Assembly (NCBI GenBank): GCA_021234155.1
Contig: JAJEKV010000009.1
Span: 12,096,546-12,160,545 of the forward strand
Reading direction: 5' to 3'
Length of the DNA stretch: 64,000 nucleotides
DNA from: Isoetes taiwanensis
Taxonomy: Eukaryota > Streptophyta > Lycopodiopsida > Isoetales > Isoetaceae
Positions 34,463-46,327 of the stretch are shown piece after piece. The stretch's first letter is position 1. The number at the start of each line of letters is the position of its first letter. The notes below the pieces were generated by a model, which saw nothing but the letters and a program-made list of their open reading frames with translations, was not told where the DNA came from and did not search any database. The position numbers were made by a program, and so were the translations under genes.

Positions 34463-36750
34463 CTAGGTATGGTGCCCAGCGTTGCTGGGCATGATTTGGA
34501 ATTTAATAATGTTGGGACGACTTCTAGACATTGCATTTGAGGGCATTGCATTGTTGGAACTTTGCATCTCCATTCAGCTACATCCCTTGTAACTTATTTA
34601 TATTAATCTCACCATTGAAATTGATATTCGAGATCACAAACCCAAGACAACTATATGCTTCTAATCTAAAAATTGGAAAAGATAATAAACATCGTTTAGC
34701 AAAGGCTTAAACATTAGAAAAGGGAACGTGTGACTCTAAAACTAACTTCAAAAGCAAAGTGTCAAGACAAGGAAAAAAAATGTTATTGTGGAAATTATGT
34801 CTTAATATGTCTTGTGCATCATGCAGAAAATTAAACACATAAACAGAGAATAAATCATGATGAACCTATCTACAAATCATCACAATTAACTTAAGCAAAA
34901 AAGCTGATATGATGTACAACCAACGAAGACATTTTTTGGTCAAAGTTTAGATTCATGAGTAAGGGGTACATGCTCTATGGGAGCTGCATTTACATATGCA
35001 TAGGCCTTTTAAATAAAACTGCAACAAATACTACATTGTGAGACATTGCTTTATAGCAAGGAAAAACAATTTGATAGATATTATGACGTGTTACAAGGCC
35101 AGAAAAGACAGAAATATGGAACAACATTTTTTGACAGGAAAAGGATTTTGTAGTCTGATCAAATTGCATTCTTTTATACGTCCCCACTTGGTCTTGCATG
35201 TAATGCTTGTCCTAGTAGTAATGATTGTACTAGTCCATTGTATGGGTCCCATGACCTATTGGTCTCCGTGGACGTTAAAAAAACTATTCTATTCTATTCT
35301 ATTCTATTATCAATGGTACACCAGAATGTAAAAGCAAAGAGAAATACACCAACTATTTATCCCACGTGGCTCCACCTTTTTATCATAATTACTTGCTGCA
35401 GAAGCAATCTAGTGTGAAATACTCAGTCTCTGAAATAAACCAAATGATGCTTTAAGTTGAATGAGGAAGGAAGTATAAAAGACATACTTTTTCTTCCAAA
35501 ATTCCTGAATAGAAATAGCAAACAAAGCCCCGTTCAAGTCTACTTTAACTAAGGTCTTGAACTATGCAATACCATACCTTGGCTAGAATGTCTTTCTTCC
35601 CCTTGGAATCACTCAGGTTTGAGCACGTACTCCAACCATGAAAAAGAATTTTGATGCATCTTTCTTATCATTCCACTTTCTTCCATGGGGCATTTTCCTA
35701 GAATGCTGCCAAAAGCATATGCAGAATGCTACCAGAGAAGCTTAAGTCTGGCAGACACTAATCCCTACACAAAGTCTTCTAATGCATTTGCAAAAAATCT
35801 GCATTGCGTGAAATAAGCAAAAGGTTAAGAGATTGCCTGCATATACAGATACCAAATGATTGAAGGCCCTTAATGCCTAAAAACCAGGATTTTCAGGAAA
35901 ATGCATGATAGTTGAAAAAAACTTGGAGTCGTCCCACATTTGGCCCTTAATAGTGATTGAGCAAGATCTCAAGACTCTTTTCAGAGACTAAGCAAGATCA
36001 AAGACTCTTTTCACATCATTGATTGCTGGAACAAAATGCAGAACTTTATCTCGAACAATTTGGAATCACGAAAGACGGATCGAATTTGCACAGAATAAAA
36101 AGAACCCTTGCAAAGAGAAAGAATAAGACAGATCGAATTTGCACAGAATAAAAAGAACCCCTGCAAAGAGAGAGAATGAAAATATGGAAAGTATGAATCT
36201 TTGGATCTGTGATAAGCCATGTTTAACAAAAAGGGTCGGCCAGAATTCTTACCTATGGTGTCATTTCTACCTGCTGGAATGCTAGAGGTGGATTTGGTGC
36301 AGACAAATCCATGGAGTGTGAAGGGAAGGCAGCATTGGATCTTAAATTGAACATGCATATACACGATCGAAGCTATAGCCATAGCCATAAGAATTCTGCC
36401 ATAGCCAGCAAGCAACCATTGCTCTCCTAAAAACGTCTAGAAAAGAGAGCAATTCCGAGATAACCTGCGGACTTGCTACAATCCAAGTATAATGGATGTT
36501 GCTCCAGTCCAATTGCCCCGGAGTTTCCAGATGTTGTCCTGTATTTTATCCAGCTTCAAAATTTCCGCTGAACCTAATAGAACCCAACTTCTCGAAGGTG
36601 CGATGGCCGCCCTCCCTAACCCTAGCAAAAAAAACCCAAGCTATCTTAAGAATCTGACGTGGCATCATCTCCTCCATTGGCTTGATCAAATCTGGAGCGT
36701 TCAAATTAGGGCTGGGTCCAACACTTACACTAAAATATTATAATATAAGA
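34463..36750 (-). mobile_element. Helitron H4
   Basis: The 3' end CTAG is at 34463 with hairpin at 34473-34491. The 5' end TCTTATATTATAATATTTTA is at 36750, flanked by T. At 2,288 bp, its 5' terminal 26 bases nearly match H2. An (ATTCT)n run lies at 35285-35306. No captured gene was recognised. A minus-strand CDS-like stretch near 36250-36330 ends at a donor-like GTAAGA. Confidence 0.8.
36074..36180. repeat. Tandem duplication of about 54 bp in H4
   Basis: GATCGAATTTGCACAGAATA and the following AAAAGAACCC.TGCAAAGAGA.AGAAT occur at about 36075 and again at 36131 with two mismatches. Confidence 0.85.
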
Positions 36751-38715
36751 TAATAAAGAATCCCACTTAAGGATTTGAATATCCATCTATCTGTTAATAG
36801 AATTATCTCATTAAATTGAAATGGGCCCACAATATTGAAACTGGTAGAACTTCATAAAACAGGTCTCTAGAGATGCATAAACATTAATAAATACTAGTAA
36901 TGGTGCCCAGCGTTGCTGGGCATAAGTTGGGAAACTGTTGGTTTGAACATTCCCATATACAACTGAGATATAACCAGTGAGAAATAGATATTACATAGCG
37001 ATTTCCACTTCGTACGATGTTAATTCTTTTGCATTCACTGGGCATAATAGTGAAGCTTTGGAGGCATTTATAAACTCAAAATAATAGTAATGGTTTCTTG
37101 CTTCAAATTCAGGGTACCACATAATTTCCTATTATATTGCTAAACAAATTTTCCTGACTGTGGATGTGACATCCAAGTTTATACATATCTGAGACAATGA
37201 AAAACAATGGTATCCAACAGCATGATCTCATTGAGATAAAATCTCTCAATCTCGGTGTTTACTTGTCTAAAGCATGTGCACTCTCTGAGAAAGTCGACAT
37301 GCCATAGAAGATTCGTGGAATTATCAAATCCACATGTAGATTCTATGCCATATCCTTTATGCAAGAATGGCTACATGTAGTGAAAAGTCTGGGTGCCCTA
37401 GACCATTCATAAAATTATATCCACATTTGGTGCTATGCCATGTTGTTCCTGAAAAAATGGTTGTATGCAATGGAAAAACGGAGAGAGAGCATTAGTTATC
37501 ATGCTTAAACTTATTAAGGCTGAAATCTTGGCTATGTAATTTCTATCTTCTCACACTTTCATTTGACAAAAGCCCAATATGCATGTAGGAACTTTTGTAG
37601 ATTATATTGTTTATTGATCATTGTCTACATATGTTGATTTTGCTCATATGAGGAATTGCTAAGTACATAATGAAGATAACAATACTTTTATCACATTCCT
37701 TCAAAAATTAGGTTCAAGGATGATGTTGTTCACACAAAAAAGCAATTATTGAAAAGAAGACGTATCGAATTGGCCCATAGATGCTTTGGAAGGTGTTTGC
37801 ACCTATTGTTCATCTTTATAAAGAAATTTATAAAGAAGTTAACAAAATGTTGAGAATCATTCATTTTTACAAAGGAATTAACAAAATATGTATCTATGGT
37901 CAATATTTCAGCCATGCCAAAGGCAAAATGATTGCTAAGCACTCTAACAATAGGAAATGAATTTGAACAATAAAAGTCGTTCCTGCATGGTAAAACACCA
38001 CCAGTGTACCTAAGCTCTTAAATTGACAGGTTAGCTAACATGTGTTGCGCCAAAATAGCTTGAATAGGAAACGTGGCATGTGTTGAAGCAAGTGGCATGT
38101 GTTGAAGCAACCATAAATGAAATATTCGATCTGATTGAAAGGAAAATACTTCTGCTTCATAGATCAAAAATGCAAGAAAGCGAGATTGAACTGAGTTCAA
38201 ATACAATAGAGGAAAAATCCCTTATGTTTCTAAAATGTTGAAAACAATCTGATTTCTATGATTATGTAAAACAGAGGACTTCTAGAGTAGATAGCCTCCT
38301 TACATCAAATTGAAGATGTAAACTGTTTGTTAGCTGGTAATATTGTTGAGAGAATCCTGATAAAGCCTCATGTATGTCTTCGCAAAATACAATAGCTGCA
38401 CCAATTCTTGCTCAAAGAGGTCAAAATGATAGTTGCTGGGTTGCACAATGTAGCCCAGCTGAGACATCAATAAATGCTGAAAATCCCACAAAGCTATAAT
38501 GATTATTCAGATCCGCATGAAAATTGCGATTATGCCTTAAGCCACAACAATTCAGAAAAAAGCATGTGTTCTAAACTATATCGCTAAAAGCATGTGTTCT
38601 AAACTATATTACTCCAGACTTCTCGCCTGATCATAAAACAAAACCTAAATTTAATCAGAAGTGGTGTTTTGTATGCTTACAGATGCGTGCAAACTTCCTC
38701 TTGAGATCTACTTTA

Positions 38716-38905
38716 TTACTCACAAGCCGGGTCTTCTACTGTCAGCTTGGTTATAGTGGTAGAATCTCCTGCACTGGTTATATCAGAGTCATCGGCAGAT
38801 TGTGCTGCACATTTAGGGCCTTCTGCCTGGTCTGCTTCTTGGTTTGCATGTTGAACTTCCATCTCTGTCGCTATTTCAATGGTATTCTCAGAAAGAATCA
38901 TTTAG
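38716..38905 (-). pseudogene. Unknown acidic terminal exon in H3
   Basis: The minus-strand frame SENTIEIATEMEVQHANQEA continues as an acidic, Ser/Asp-rich tail of about 60 codons and stops. An acceptor-like sequence precedes it. It could be the last exon of the gene whose first exon is triplicated at 39331-40247. No family was recognised. Confidence 0.45.
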
Positions 38906-39330
38906 GTTGCTAGAAAAAGGGCATGTAAAAATAAAAGCTGATCCTGTACAACAAAAAGCATATTCAAGACCAAATACATATAATGCTAGCAGCAAATAGC
39001 TCAAGACAAGAGATAATAAACCAGAAAAGAAAACCTGCATAAACACATAAAATAAAAAGTGAATAAAACCTTGCATGATAAAAAGAATCGATTAACGCGT
39101 GCAACAGGAGATGATATCCCTTCAAGCATATAGTGGCGCGATAAAAAATGCTTGGCTGGCATTTTCTTCTATTCTGGTGTGGTAATATTGAATCCTTAAG
39201 CTTTCGTAAGGTCTAAGCTGTGGCGAGACAGCGCCGAAGATGGTTTTCTCTTGCAGGCTCTGCTCAATGAAGAATAGGGAGAAGTGCATTAGTAAAAATG
39301 GTAAAAACCCTAAGATTTTTATCCATAAAA

Positions 39331-40247
39331 GAAAGCTTACATAGGACTTCAACTCCGGAGTACCCACCTTCAGCATGCTCTCTTGTTAGATTTGTTAGAA
39401 CCACATTTAGCTCCGCAAAATCTACACGATCTGCACGAACTGCAATAATCCATGAATAAGATCTCATGAATACAGGAACGAAGCTTTGGCGATGAAGCTG
39501 GAAGGTATATCGAAGAAAAACCCGGGATCGAGAAAAGGCAGAAAAACAAATCAATTTGGACCGTTCGACTTTTGGGTTAAATCTGGACCGCCCAATTTAG
39601 GGCGCGATGCACTACTTACCCCATAACATTATAAAAGAAAGCTTACATAGGACTTCAACACTGGAGTACACACCTTCAGCATGCTCTCTTGTTAGATTTG
39701 TTAGAACCACATTTAGCTCCGAAAAATCTACACGATCTGCACGAACTGCAATAATCCATGAATAAGACCCCTGAATACAGGAACGAAGCTTTGGCGATGA
39801 AGCTGGAAGGTATATCGAAGAAAAACCTAGGATCGAGAAAAGGCAGAAAAACAAATCAATTTGGACCGTTCGACTTTTGGGTTAAATCTGGACCGCCCAA
39901 TTTAGGGCGCGATGCACTACTTACCCCATAACATTATAAAAGAAAGCTTACAAAGGACTTCAACACCGGAGTACCCGCCTTCAGCATGCTCTCTTGTTAG
40001 ATTTGTTAGAACCACATTTAGCTCCGCAAAATCTACACGATCTGCACGAACTGCAATAATCCATGAATAAGATCTCATGAATACAGGAAGGAAGCTTTGG
40101 CGATGAAGCTGGAAGGTATATCGAAGAAAAACCCGGGATCGAGAAAAGGCAGAAAAACAAATCAATTTGGACCGTTCGACTTTTGGGTTAAATATGGACC
40201 GCCCAATTTAGGGCGCGATGCACTACTTACCCCATAACATTATAATA
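39331..40247 (-). repeat. Three tandem 305-bp units containing a first-exon-like frame
   Basis: Units start at 39331, 39637 and 39942 (AGAAAGCTTACA.AGGACTTC) and end GGGCGCGATGCACTACTTAC. Each carries the same minus-strand leader and the frame SYSWIIAVRADRVDFxELNV with a GTAAGC donor. Copy 1 of the duplication (11187-11490) has one unit. The middle unit differs most: AAGACCCCTG replaces the start-codon context. Confidence 0.9.
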
Positions 40248-40263
40248 TATAAATATAAGAAGA

Positions 40264-40489
40264 TTACCACGTTTTGAGGCTTGCAGTGTACCATGAATGT
40301 TGATGCATGTTCTCCTTTTGAAAAATCTAGTTCTGAAAAGGTACCTGATATGATTGCACGTCTCATGGGCCTTGAGGATATGCCACAAGAAACCAGTGTC
40401 CCACATCGAAAGCAGGTCTCTGCACAGGAAAAGACTCTTCAAGGATTATTTCATTACAATCCTTCTGAGGTTGTAGATAAAGAGAAATA
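40264..40489 (+). pseudogene. TRM/LONGIFOLIA-like exon, left part
   Basis: MNVDACSPFEKSSSEKVPDM followed by IARLMGLEDMPQE and ...GLFHYNPSEVVDKEK is the exon of 11496-11953 without the 20-odd-base insertion, so it keeps the frame through the ARLMGL box. It is cut at 40489 by the transposon. The rest of the exon resumes at 49776. Confidence 0.65.
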
Positions 40490-40502
40490 CACGAAAGGGT
40501 GT
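40490..40502 (+). repeat. Left inverted repeat of the 9.3-kb element
   Basis: CACGAAAGGGTGT, followed directly by the palindromic GTACGTAC. It pairs with 49753-49765. Confidence 0.65.
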
Positions 40503-40797
40503 ACGTACATCGTACTGAATTGAAGGACGAATTTGTGCTTTTTTGGGGTACATTTTAGATGTACATCAAGATACTATGGTTTGTCGTTTTGTGTCAGATA
40601 TGCAATGATTGCAAGATCATCCCTGACATTCCCCCCGAAATTCTTGGTTAACCACCGAACCACCGAACCAATTCGAATGGATCCGTCCCTCCCTTTCCGA
40701 AATTCCCCCCTTTCACAGGACGAACACCGAACGAATTCCAGAAGCAAACACATGCCAATTGAATCTACAAGAAATACAAATCAATTTCAATCTGTTC

Positions 40798-41417
40798 ATG
40801 GAGGGTGAGAATTCCAATGGAAGTGATGGTTCTAAGCGTAAGTATGCCGACATTGGCCAGTGTTATGCCACAAAACAAATAAAGCAGCGTGTTGGCAGGT
40901 CGGTGGATTGCATCCTCAGTTGCTGGCAAACGCTTCGTCCAGATCAAAGACTAGTTTTTTGTGATCGTTTGTTGCAAGATGACAGGCTTTTTCCCCGCTT
41001 TCGAACCTGTGTTGGAAATCCTTCCGAAGTTATTGTTATGAAATCAATGATCAGAAACTTGAAAGATGGGCTTCAAGAAGTAAAGTCTGCTAATAGCAAA
41101 GATAAATTGGCTGCAAAACATTCACTGTTATCAATGATTGTTGGAAAAAAAGGAGATATAAACAAGAATGTTTCTTCAAAATTGCTAAAGATACAGCCAA
41201 GAAATTTATCCAAAGCTGCGACAGAAGGAAGATAATGTCATTAAGTGGAGCAAATGTATGGGCTTTGGCAGGAAGGATGCCAAGATCAAATAGAATCGAT
41301 GATTCAATCAAATGTCAGGTTCGTGAATTTTGGCTTGACAATACCAAAGTTTCACCAAAGGTTAGAGATGTCATGAAGAGGAGAACACAAGCAATACAAT
41401 ACCTTGATATCTCACAG
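40798..41417 (+). CDS. Transposase gene, N-terminal part
   Basis: From MEGENSNGSDGSKRKYADIG the frame runs to 41235, with one frame change, then MSLSGANVWALAGRMPRSNR and IKCQVREFWLDNTKVSPKVRD to a possible donor at 41417. The basic, helical composition and the VREFWLDNTKVSP segment match the start of a family of uncharacterised transposon proteins I remember from animals and plants (VxxFYxxDD.SR..P.K). It probably binds DNA. The start is the first ATG after an in-frame-free leader. The earlier ATG at 40759 is possible. The frame change at 41222-41235 may be an error or an intron. Confidence 0.55.
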
Positions 41418-41629
41418 GTTTGCTCTTGTAGTTGAATCAATTCAGTTTTGGAGATTATGTTTTCTTCCAAAATTCTTTCATGACTTTCTTCACGTACATT
41501 CTAGTTACGTTCCGAGTGACACATTAATGAATACACATGGTTTTCATGAAATGTATTGCATTTTACATTGTTTATATTTATACATTGTTTACACAGTAGC
41601 AGAAATCTTGCAGTGATGTGCTATTAGGT

Positions 41630-42010
41630 ACTTTTTAGATGTACATCCATTTACATGTCCATGCAAAATGCATTTACATGTACTTGAATATCAAAATTAC
41701 ATCATTTTACGTTTAGTGTACTTTCAGGTAATGAAGTCAAACAAATCTGACATATGTACATTAGTTGTACTAATATTGTAACATTAATGTGATGTACTAA
41801 TATTGGAACATTAATTAGATGTACACTAGATGTACATTGGATGTACATTGGATGTACAGTAACAGATCAGTGGAACTGTTGGCTGTACATTAGATGTACT
41901 GATGTACATTAGATGTACATTAGATGTACAAGAATGTGGTCGATTAAGGAACTGTTGGATGGACATTTTATGTACATAGACCATACATTAATTGTACAAT
42001 AGTATAGTTC
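41630..42010. repeat. TGTACA cluster (12 in about 380 bp)
   Basis: Twelve copies of the palindrome TGTACA occur, mostly as (T/G)GATGTACATT, in the gap between two coding parts of the transposase gene. Base frequencies would predict about one or none. Similar clusters occur elsewhere in the same element and nowhere else in the window at this density. They could be transposase-binding sites or an expanded simple repeat. Confidence 0.8.
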
Positions 42011-42159
42011 AATACTCTTTTGGCATCCGGTTTAGACATCATTTTGCTAACATGGTCTTTAATGGTTTTGTTATTGCGAACGAGCTTTATCAATAGTTTG
42101 TATATCGTAATCCTCGATACCAAAATTCGCCTTCGACAGCTTCGAGTATCTCAAAACCT

Positions 42160-42590
42160 GATTGCATAAGGAAATTGAAGGAGAGAAACACATGTTGTTG
42201 TGTCAAACATGAGCAAGCGGATCTGTATGTAAAGGCCTTCAATGATATGAGGAGATCCCTACATGTTAATTGCACTTGTTGCTGCGCAGTTAATGCATCC
42301 CAAAAAAACAATGGAGTATGTCAAGCAAACAAGAAGACTTTTGATAATGTTAGTATCTTGTGGAGGTCAACAGTTTATAGAAATTTGTGACGGATGAATG
42401 GCATAAACTAAAATGCATCAAAGGCGAATGTGATGAATGTGGAGTGAAGAAATTCGACATCCGTCCAAACGAGGAAGATGGAATTGAGAATGTGGACCGC
42501 AAGTATATGCATATGTCAATGAGCCATCCAAAAAGGTACATCCGAAGGCTTAGATTAGTTGATCGAATGACAAAGCATCTGTTTTGTTAA
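42160..42590 (+). CDS. Transposase gene, zinc-binding middle part
   Basis: RNTCCCVKHEQADLYVKAFN (CxC...H type) is followed, after a frame change near 42385, by WHKLKCIKGECDECGVKKFD, a CX4CX2C cluster. In the related proteins a C.C..H...L..A module and a C...C..C module precede the catalytic core in the same order. The frame changes again at about 42585. These breaks make this copy non-functional if real. Confidence 0.6.
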
Positions 42591-43810
42591 AGAACATGAA
42601 AAATCAACTTGCTAAGTTTACAGATCATAACTTTACAGCACACTGGCAGAGCAAACAGTTTAAAAGATGTGTTGAGAAACTCCCGGATAATAGTGTGTTG
42701 TCTGTTGTTGACTTTGCAGAGAACTACACATTGAAACCAGGGACAGAAGTGCAATCCGAGCATTGGAATCCTGATCAAATTAGTATTTTGGTCCATATTT
42801 CAATGATGAAAATAGAAGGTAAGCTTAAAAAAACAGTGCATTTCTATGTTTCAGATGACAGAAAGCATGACACTCATTTTGTGCAACATGGTTTTAAATT
42901 ACATTTGGGGTGGCTTAAGAATAATGGAGGTGGACACATAAACCTTCATTATGTGTGGTCGGATGGTTGTGCATCTCAATTCAAATCTGCACGGGCATGG
43001 TATGGAATCTGTAGATACCATGTTGAAAATAAAATTCGAGTGATATGGAATTTCTTTGGATCTGGCCATGGGAAAGGCACACATGATGGCGAGGCTGGTA
43101 TAGCAAAGTTGTGGCTTGAGAGCGAGCAGAGAAAACAAAATGGCATGCCAGTGACAGGTGCAGAAACAGCTTGTGCAGTTTTAAGGGCCAAGGAATCGGA
43201 TTGTGAAAGGGTGTTTTGGGAGGTTGGAAAAACAGATGTGAACAGGCAGCAAGCATTCAATTGCAAGACTTTACCTGGTACTCAGCAGATACATTCTGTG
43301 TCAACTATAAACCCAGCAGATCCAACAAAGTTGCTATGCAGACCACTCTCGTGCTTTTGTGATGCTTGCATTAACTTCAATTGGTTGAATTGTGAGAACA
43401 TTAAACATTGTGGAGAATGGTCTCTAAAAAGTTTGGAGCCCACAGATCATATTGCCTCTTGTGGTGAAGCTGAAAATGATGTGGATGTTTTGTATGCAGA
43501 AGACGAGGCTGGTTTAGATGACACTGTAGGAGTTTCAGATGTATTTGTGTCTTTTGCAGCACCAGACAATGTGGAAGGTGTTTCATACTATGTTATCATG
43601 TGCACCAGGGAAAAGCATGCATTGGAAGAAGATTCAATTGATGACTATGGAAATGATTACTCTGCTGGCACTAGTGTCATTGAAGGACAATATTATGAAC
43701 TAATCCCAGGCTGCCACAATAAGTATAAACTGCTTCCTACTAAGAATGTTTTGGTACCTGCAGACCGTGATTGGGGTTCAATCCCATTCAAGAAAGTAAA
43801 ACACAAGTGA
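42584..43810 (+). CDS. Transposase gene, DDE-type catalytic core
   Basis: This is the longest open frame in the window (about 408 codons). VDFAENYTLKPGTEVQSEHW gives the first acidic residue. WSDGCASQFKSARAWYGICR gives the second. FGSGHGKGTHDGEAGIAKLW gives a GHGKG.HDG.G motif with the third. An SDDRKHDTHFV strand lies between them. The spacing and an RNase H-like alternation of strands suggest a DDE/D nuclease that cuts and joins DNA ends. A Cys-rich part (CRPLSCFCDACINF..C) and an acidic C-terminal tail follow, ending ..SIPFKKVKHK. I cannot name the superfamily. It is not hAT, MuDR, CACTA, PIF or Tc1 by its motifs. Confidence 0.7.
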   Translation: MLKNMKNQLAKFTDHNFTAHWQSKQFKRCVEKLPDNSVLSVVDFAENYTLKPGTEVQSEHWNPDQISILVHISMMKIEGKLKKTVHFYVSDDRKHDTHFVQHGFKLHLGWLKNNGGGHINLHYVWSDGCASQFKSARAWYGICRYHVENKIRVIWNFFGSGHGKGTHDGEAGIAKLWLESEQRKQNGMPVTGAETACAVLRAKESDCERVFWEVGKTDVNRQQAFNCKTLPGTQQIHSVSTINPADPTKLLCRPLSCFCDACINFNWLNCENIKHCGEWSLKSLEPTDHIASCGEAENDVDVLYAEDEAGLDDTVGVSDVFVSFAAPDNVEGVSYYVIMCTREKHALEEDSIDDYGNDYSAGTSVIEGQYYELIPGCHNKYKLLPTKNVLVPADRDWGSIPFKKVKHK

Positions 43811-43974
43811 AGGGGGGCAAGCACAAAGATTTCACTTGCCGGATGAAGTCCATGAGACATTGTTATCACAACTTCCAAAGAATTGTAGATGACTTGGACT
43901 AAGTCGATCTGTGGTACTTTCCAGAAATATTGTAATACTTTGTTCATATAAGAGATAAGAACTGAACAAATTTT

Positions 43975-44075
43975 CATTGTACATGACAAGGACTACTTCA
44001 ATAGTGCATTAGGTACATCAATGTACATAATATGTACATCCTATGTACATCTTATGTACATCTGTTGTACATTCC
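43975..44075. repeat. TGTACA cluster between the convergent genes
   Basis: Six TGTACA in 100 bp, mostly TATGTACATCT in tandem with 10-bp spacing, just past the transposase stop. Confidence 0.8.
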
Positions 44076-44266
44076 AGAGATATTTGTTAAGTGTAAGTTG
44101 ATTAGAATTGAACATAAGAAAGTTGAATTACATAAACATTAAAAAATAGTTTCAGTCATGGCAAAGATAAGAAATGGACAGGTTTTCATGTACAAATGGT
44201 TCATATATTTATATTGTGGACATAAATACAACACACACGAAAGTGAGCATGGCTCATAATTCATGG

Positions 44267-44700
44267 CCTAGCTTCAAGAATGTCGGTAGGAGCCCGATAT
44301 CTTATGACTATTGCATCATGTCTTCCAGCCCGCCTAGAGGTCAGAGATATATCCTCTAACGCAAAGGTCCATGCGGTTTCTATAGCTCGTGCCACCGCAA
44401 AAACCTTTCCATCCTACATGGCCTTCATCTTCCCGACACGTGCCTTCCCCAAGGGTTGTGCAACAAGTGAGTTGCTGCCAATATACATTTTGTGGTTGCT
44501 CGTTCCTCATAGTTTTCAATTTGGTCAACCTTTTCCCCACCCGTCGAGAACAGCATAGATAGAGGCGATAATCGGTCCCCAACCCTATGTGCTTGTAGCT
44601 TGTGTTGGTTTCTATTACCTCCGGGTGCAGCGAAAACTCTATCTCTTAGTTTCATAATAGTCTTTTGTGTTTCAAATCCATTCATCTACAAAGCAAATGA
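44267..44700 (-). CDS. Cargo gene, last exon
   Basis: Two overlapping frames on the minus strand read MNGFETQKTIMKLRDRVF..., then AQPLGKARVGKMKAM and VFAVARAIETAWTFALEDIS, ending at a stop near 44267. The switch of frame near 44460 fits the CAG/CTG-type damage seen elsewhere. No domain was recognised. It follows the FCP1-like exon. Confidence 0.4.
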
Positions 44701-44834
44701 AGATTGACTTAATTATGTATACACACTCATAATTGTACCAATAAGAAAGACAAGAAAAAGAGTACTCAAGTGCAATGAACAAAAACTTTCATACATATAT
44801 TCATAACATTTGAATTTGTACATCAGTTTTAGTC

Positions 44835-45611
44835 TCAGACCAACAATGGGCCACTCGAGAGGCCAATAACATGACGGCAGTTTCTCCATTGCTTGCTCCA
44901 TATATTGACTAAATTTAGGCAAAGAGAGCACCCAAGTTGTTTGCCATAGTTTGCCAGCAAAATATTTTCCACCCGCTCTGATATGCTATCTGCTGCATTA
45001 GTCATTGGATGCTCTTTTACATACACTATACCATCTTCAGCCATTTTCAATCCATTAAGCCATGGAATGAGCTCCATGACAAGCAAACTGTCGCCAGCTA
45101 ATATTGGTGTCCAAGAGAAAGGACATATGTAGCTTCCTACGGGATTCAGAGTGGATTTGTATCTCTCGTCATCGATCAAAACTGTATTTCCATAGTACTG
45201 GGGTACTCTTTCCATACCACGGCTAATGGCTTCACAAACAACCCCTTTTGAGGTTCAAGAGGGTGTTTGTGTGGCGTAGTCCAACAACTGCCCTCTGCCA
45301 GAAACAAACTTCACTTTATGGAAAAAAGCATCACAAATTTGATCCACAATTGGTAGAAGATTTTTAGAAGTGAGTGAAGACCAGATGGCAACATCAAACC
45401 CTTCTCTTACAAATGCAAACAGTGATGCTAACCCTGGCCTGCAGTAAAAAAACCTGTTTCCTATATTGAATTGAAGCTCATCTTTCTGGATCTTTTGGTA
45501 TCTTGAGTTAATATTTTCATTCTTGTGCACACTCTTGCCCAACACAGAATTTAAGTCAAAGATAATGAGCTTTCTCCCTGAATTAGATGATTCACAATCA
45601 CAACAAAACAC
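44835..45611 (-). CDS. Cargo gene, FCP1/HAD-like phosphatase domain
   Basis: KLIIFDLNSVLGK is motif I of the FCP1-homology (HAD) fold. CRPGLASLFAFVREGFDVAI and WSSLTSKNLLPIVDQI match the R(P/R)G..eFL......v.iWTS....N...v motif II region, and VLIDDERYKSTLNPVGS matches motif III. Such proteins dephosphorylate phosphoserine. The second Asp of DxD is Asn here, as I recall in a plant group of DLNG-type FCP1-like proteins, so catalysis is doubtful. A pair of compensating frameshifts near 45215-45260 separates two clean halves. Confidence 0.75.
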
Positions 45612-46325
45612 TTGAGAGTCTATTCACAATTTATAATTACATTTCAGATTACACAATTGAGAAAACACATTGATAATTACACAATTCTTATTTGCACAGG
45701 TGTAAGTGAGCCAAATAAATTAATTTTTTCATTACTTATTGAGTACAAAGAAGCTCGGAGCATGGCTCATACAAAACTGTAATTCACAAACAAGTCAAAG
45801 GGACTATCTACCCTGTGTAGGAACAACTGCTTGTATATTCATCTCGCCTTCTACAATTAATGCCTCCATTAGATGATCCCTCCGTGACTTGGCATAGGCA
45901 TCCGTGAACCAACCGGGTGTCATCCGCATGGTGCACAAGTATTAGAGGACTATACCAACAAATAACTAATAGGAAAATAACATGTTCTACTTACAAAATG
46001 GAGTTTGGCCGCATCAACCACGGCATCTATGAATTTGTGCATGTAAGCCACAATGTACATGCAAGGGTTGTTGGTACTAGTTTACGCATTTTAGGACGTA
46101 AATAGGGAGTATCAAAGTTCTTCCTACCATGGTTTAAGCCGCTGGATCCGAGCATCATGTTATTGATCACAAGCTTATGAAACCCGCAAAATTGCAATGT
46201 GAGAATAAATCAAGCATAAGAAATTGCAATATGAGAATAATCAAATCATAAAACTAAAAAAGAAAACTCATACTTACTTCCGGACCACTTTAGCATCGGG
46301 TACATAGCCTTTGACAGAGAGAGGA
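45612..46325. other. Intron-like stretch of the cargo gene
   Basis: No convincing exon. Short minus-strand pieces may be coding but are not supported. Confidence 0.35.
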
Positions 46326-46327
46326 TC

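Larger units (their letters stand above)
36894..40263 (-). mobile_element. Helitron H3 (block A, copy 2)
   Basis: The 3' end CTAG is at 36894 with hairpin at 36904-36922, preceded by A. The 5' end TCTTCTTATATTTATATATT is at 40263 (or 40260) next to the TRM-like exon. It has the same organisation as the truncated copy at 8927-11495, but complete at the left. It contains a triplicated 305-bp unit and an acidic exon (38716-38890). No replicase is present. Confidence 0.75.

Noticed and set aside
42976-43266. Minus-strand frames opposite the transposase core
   Set aside because: They are shadows of the plus-strand frame, which carries the motif series.
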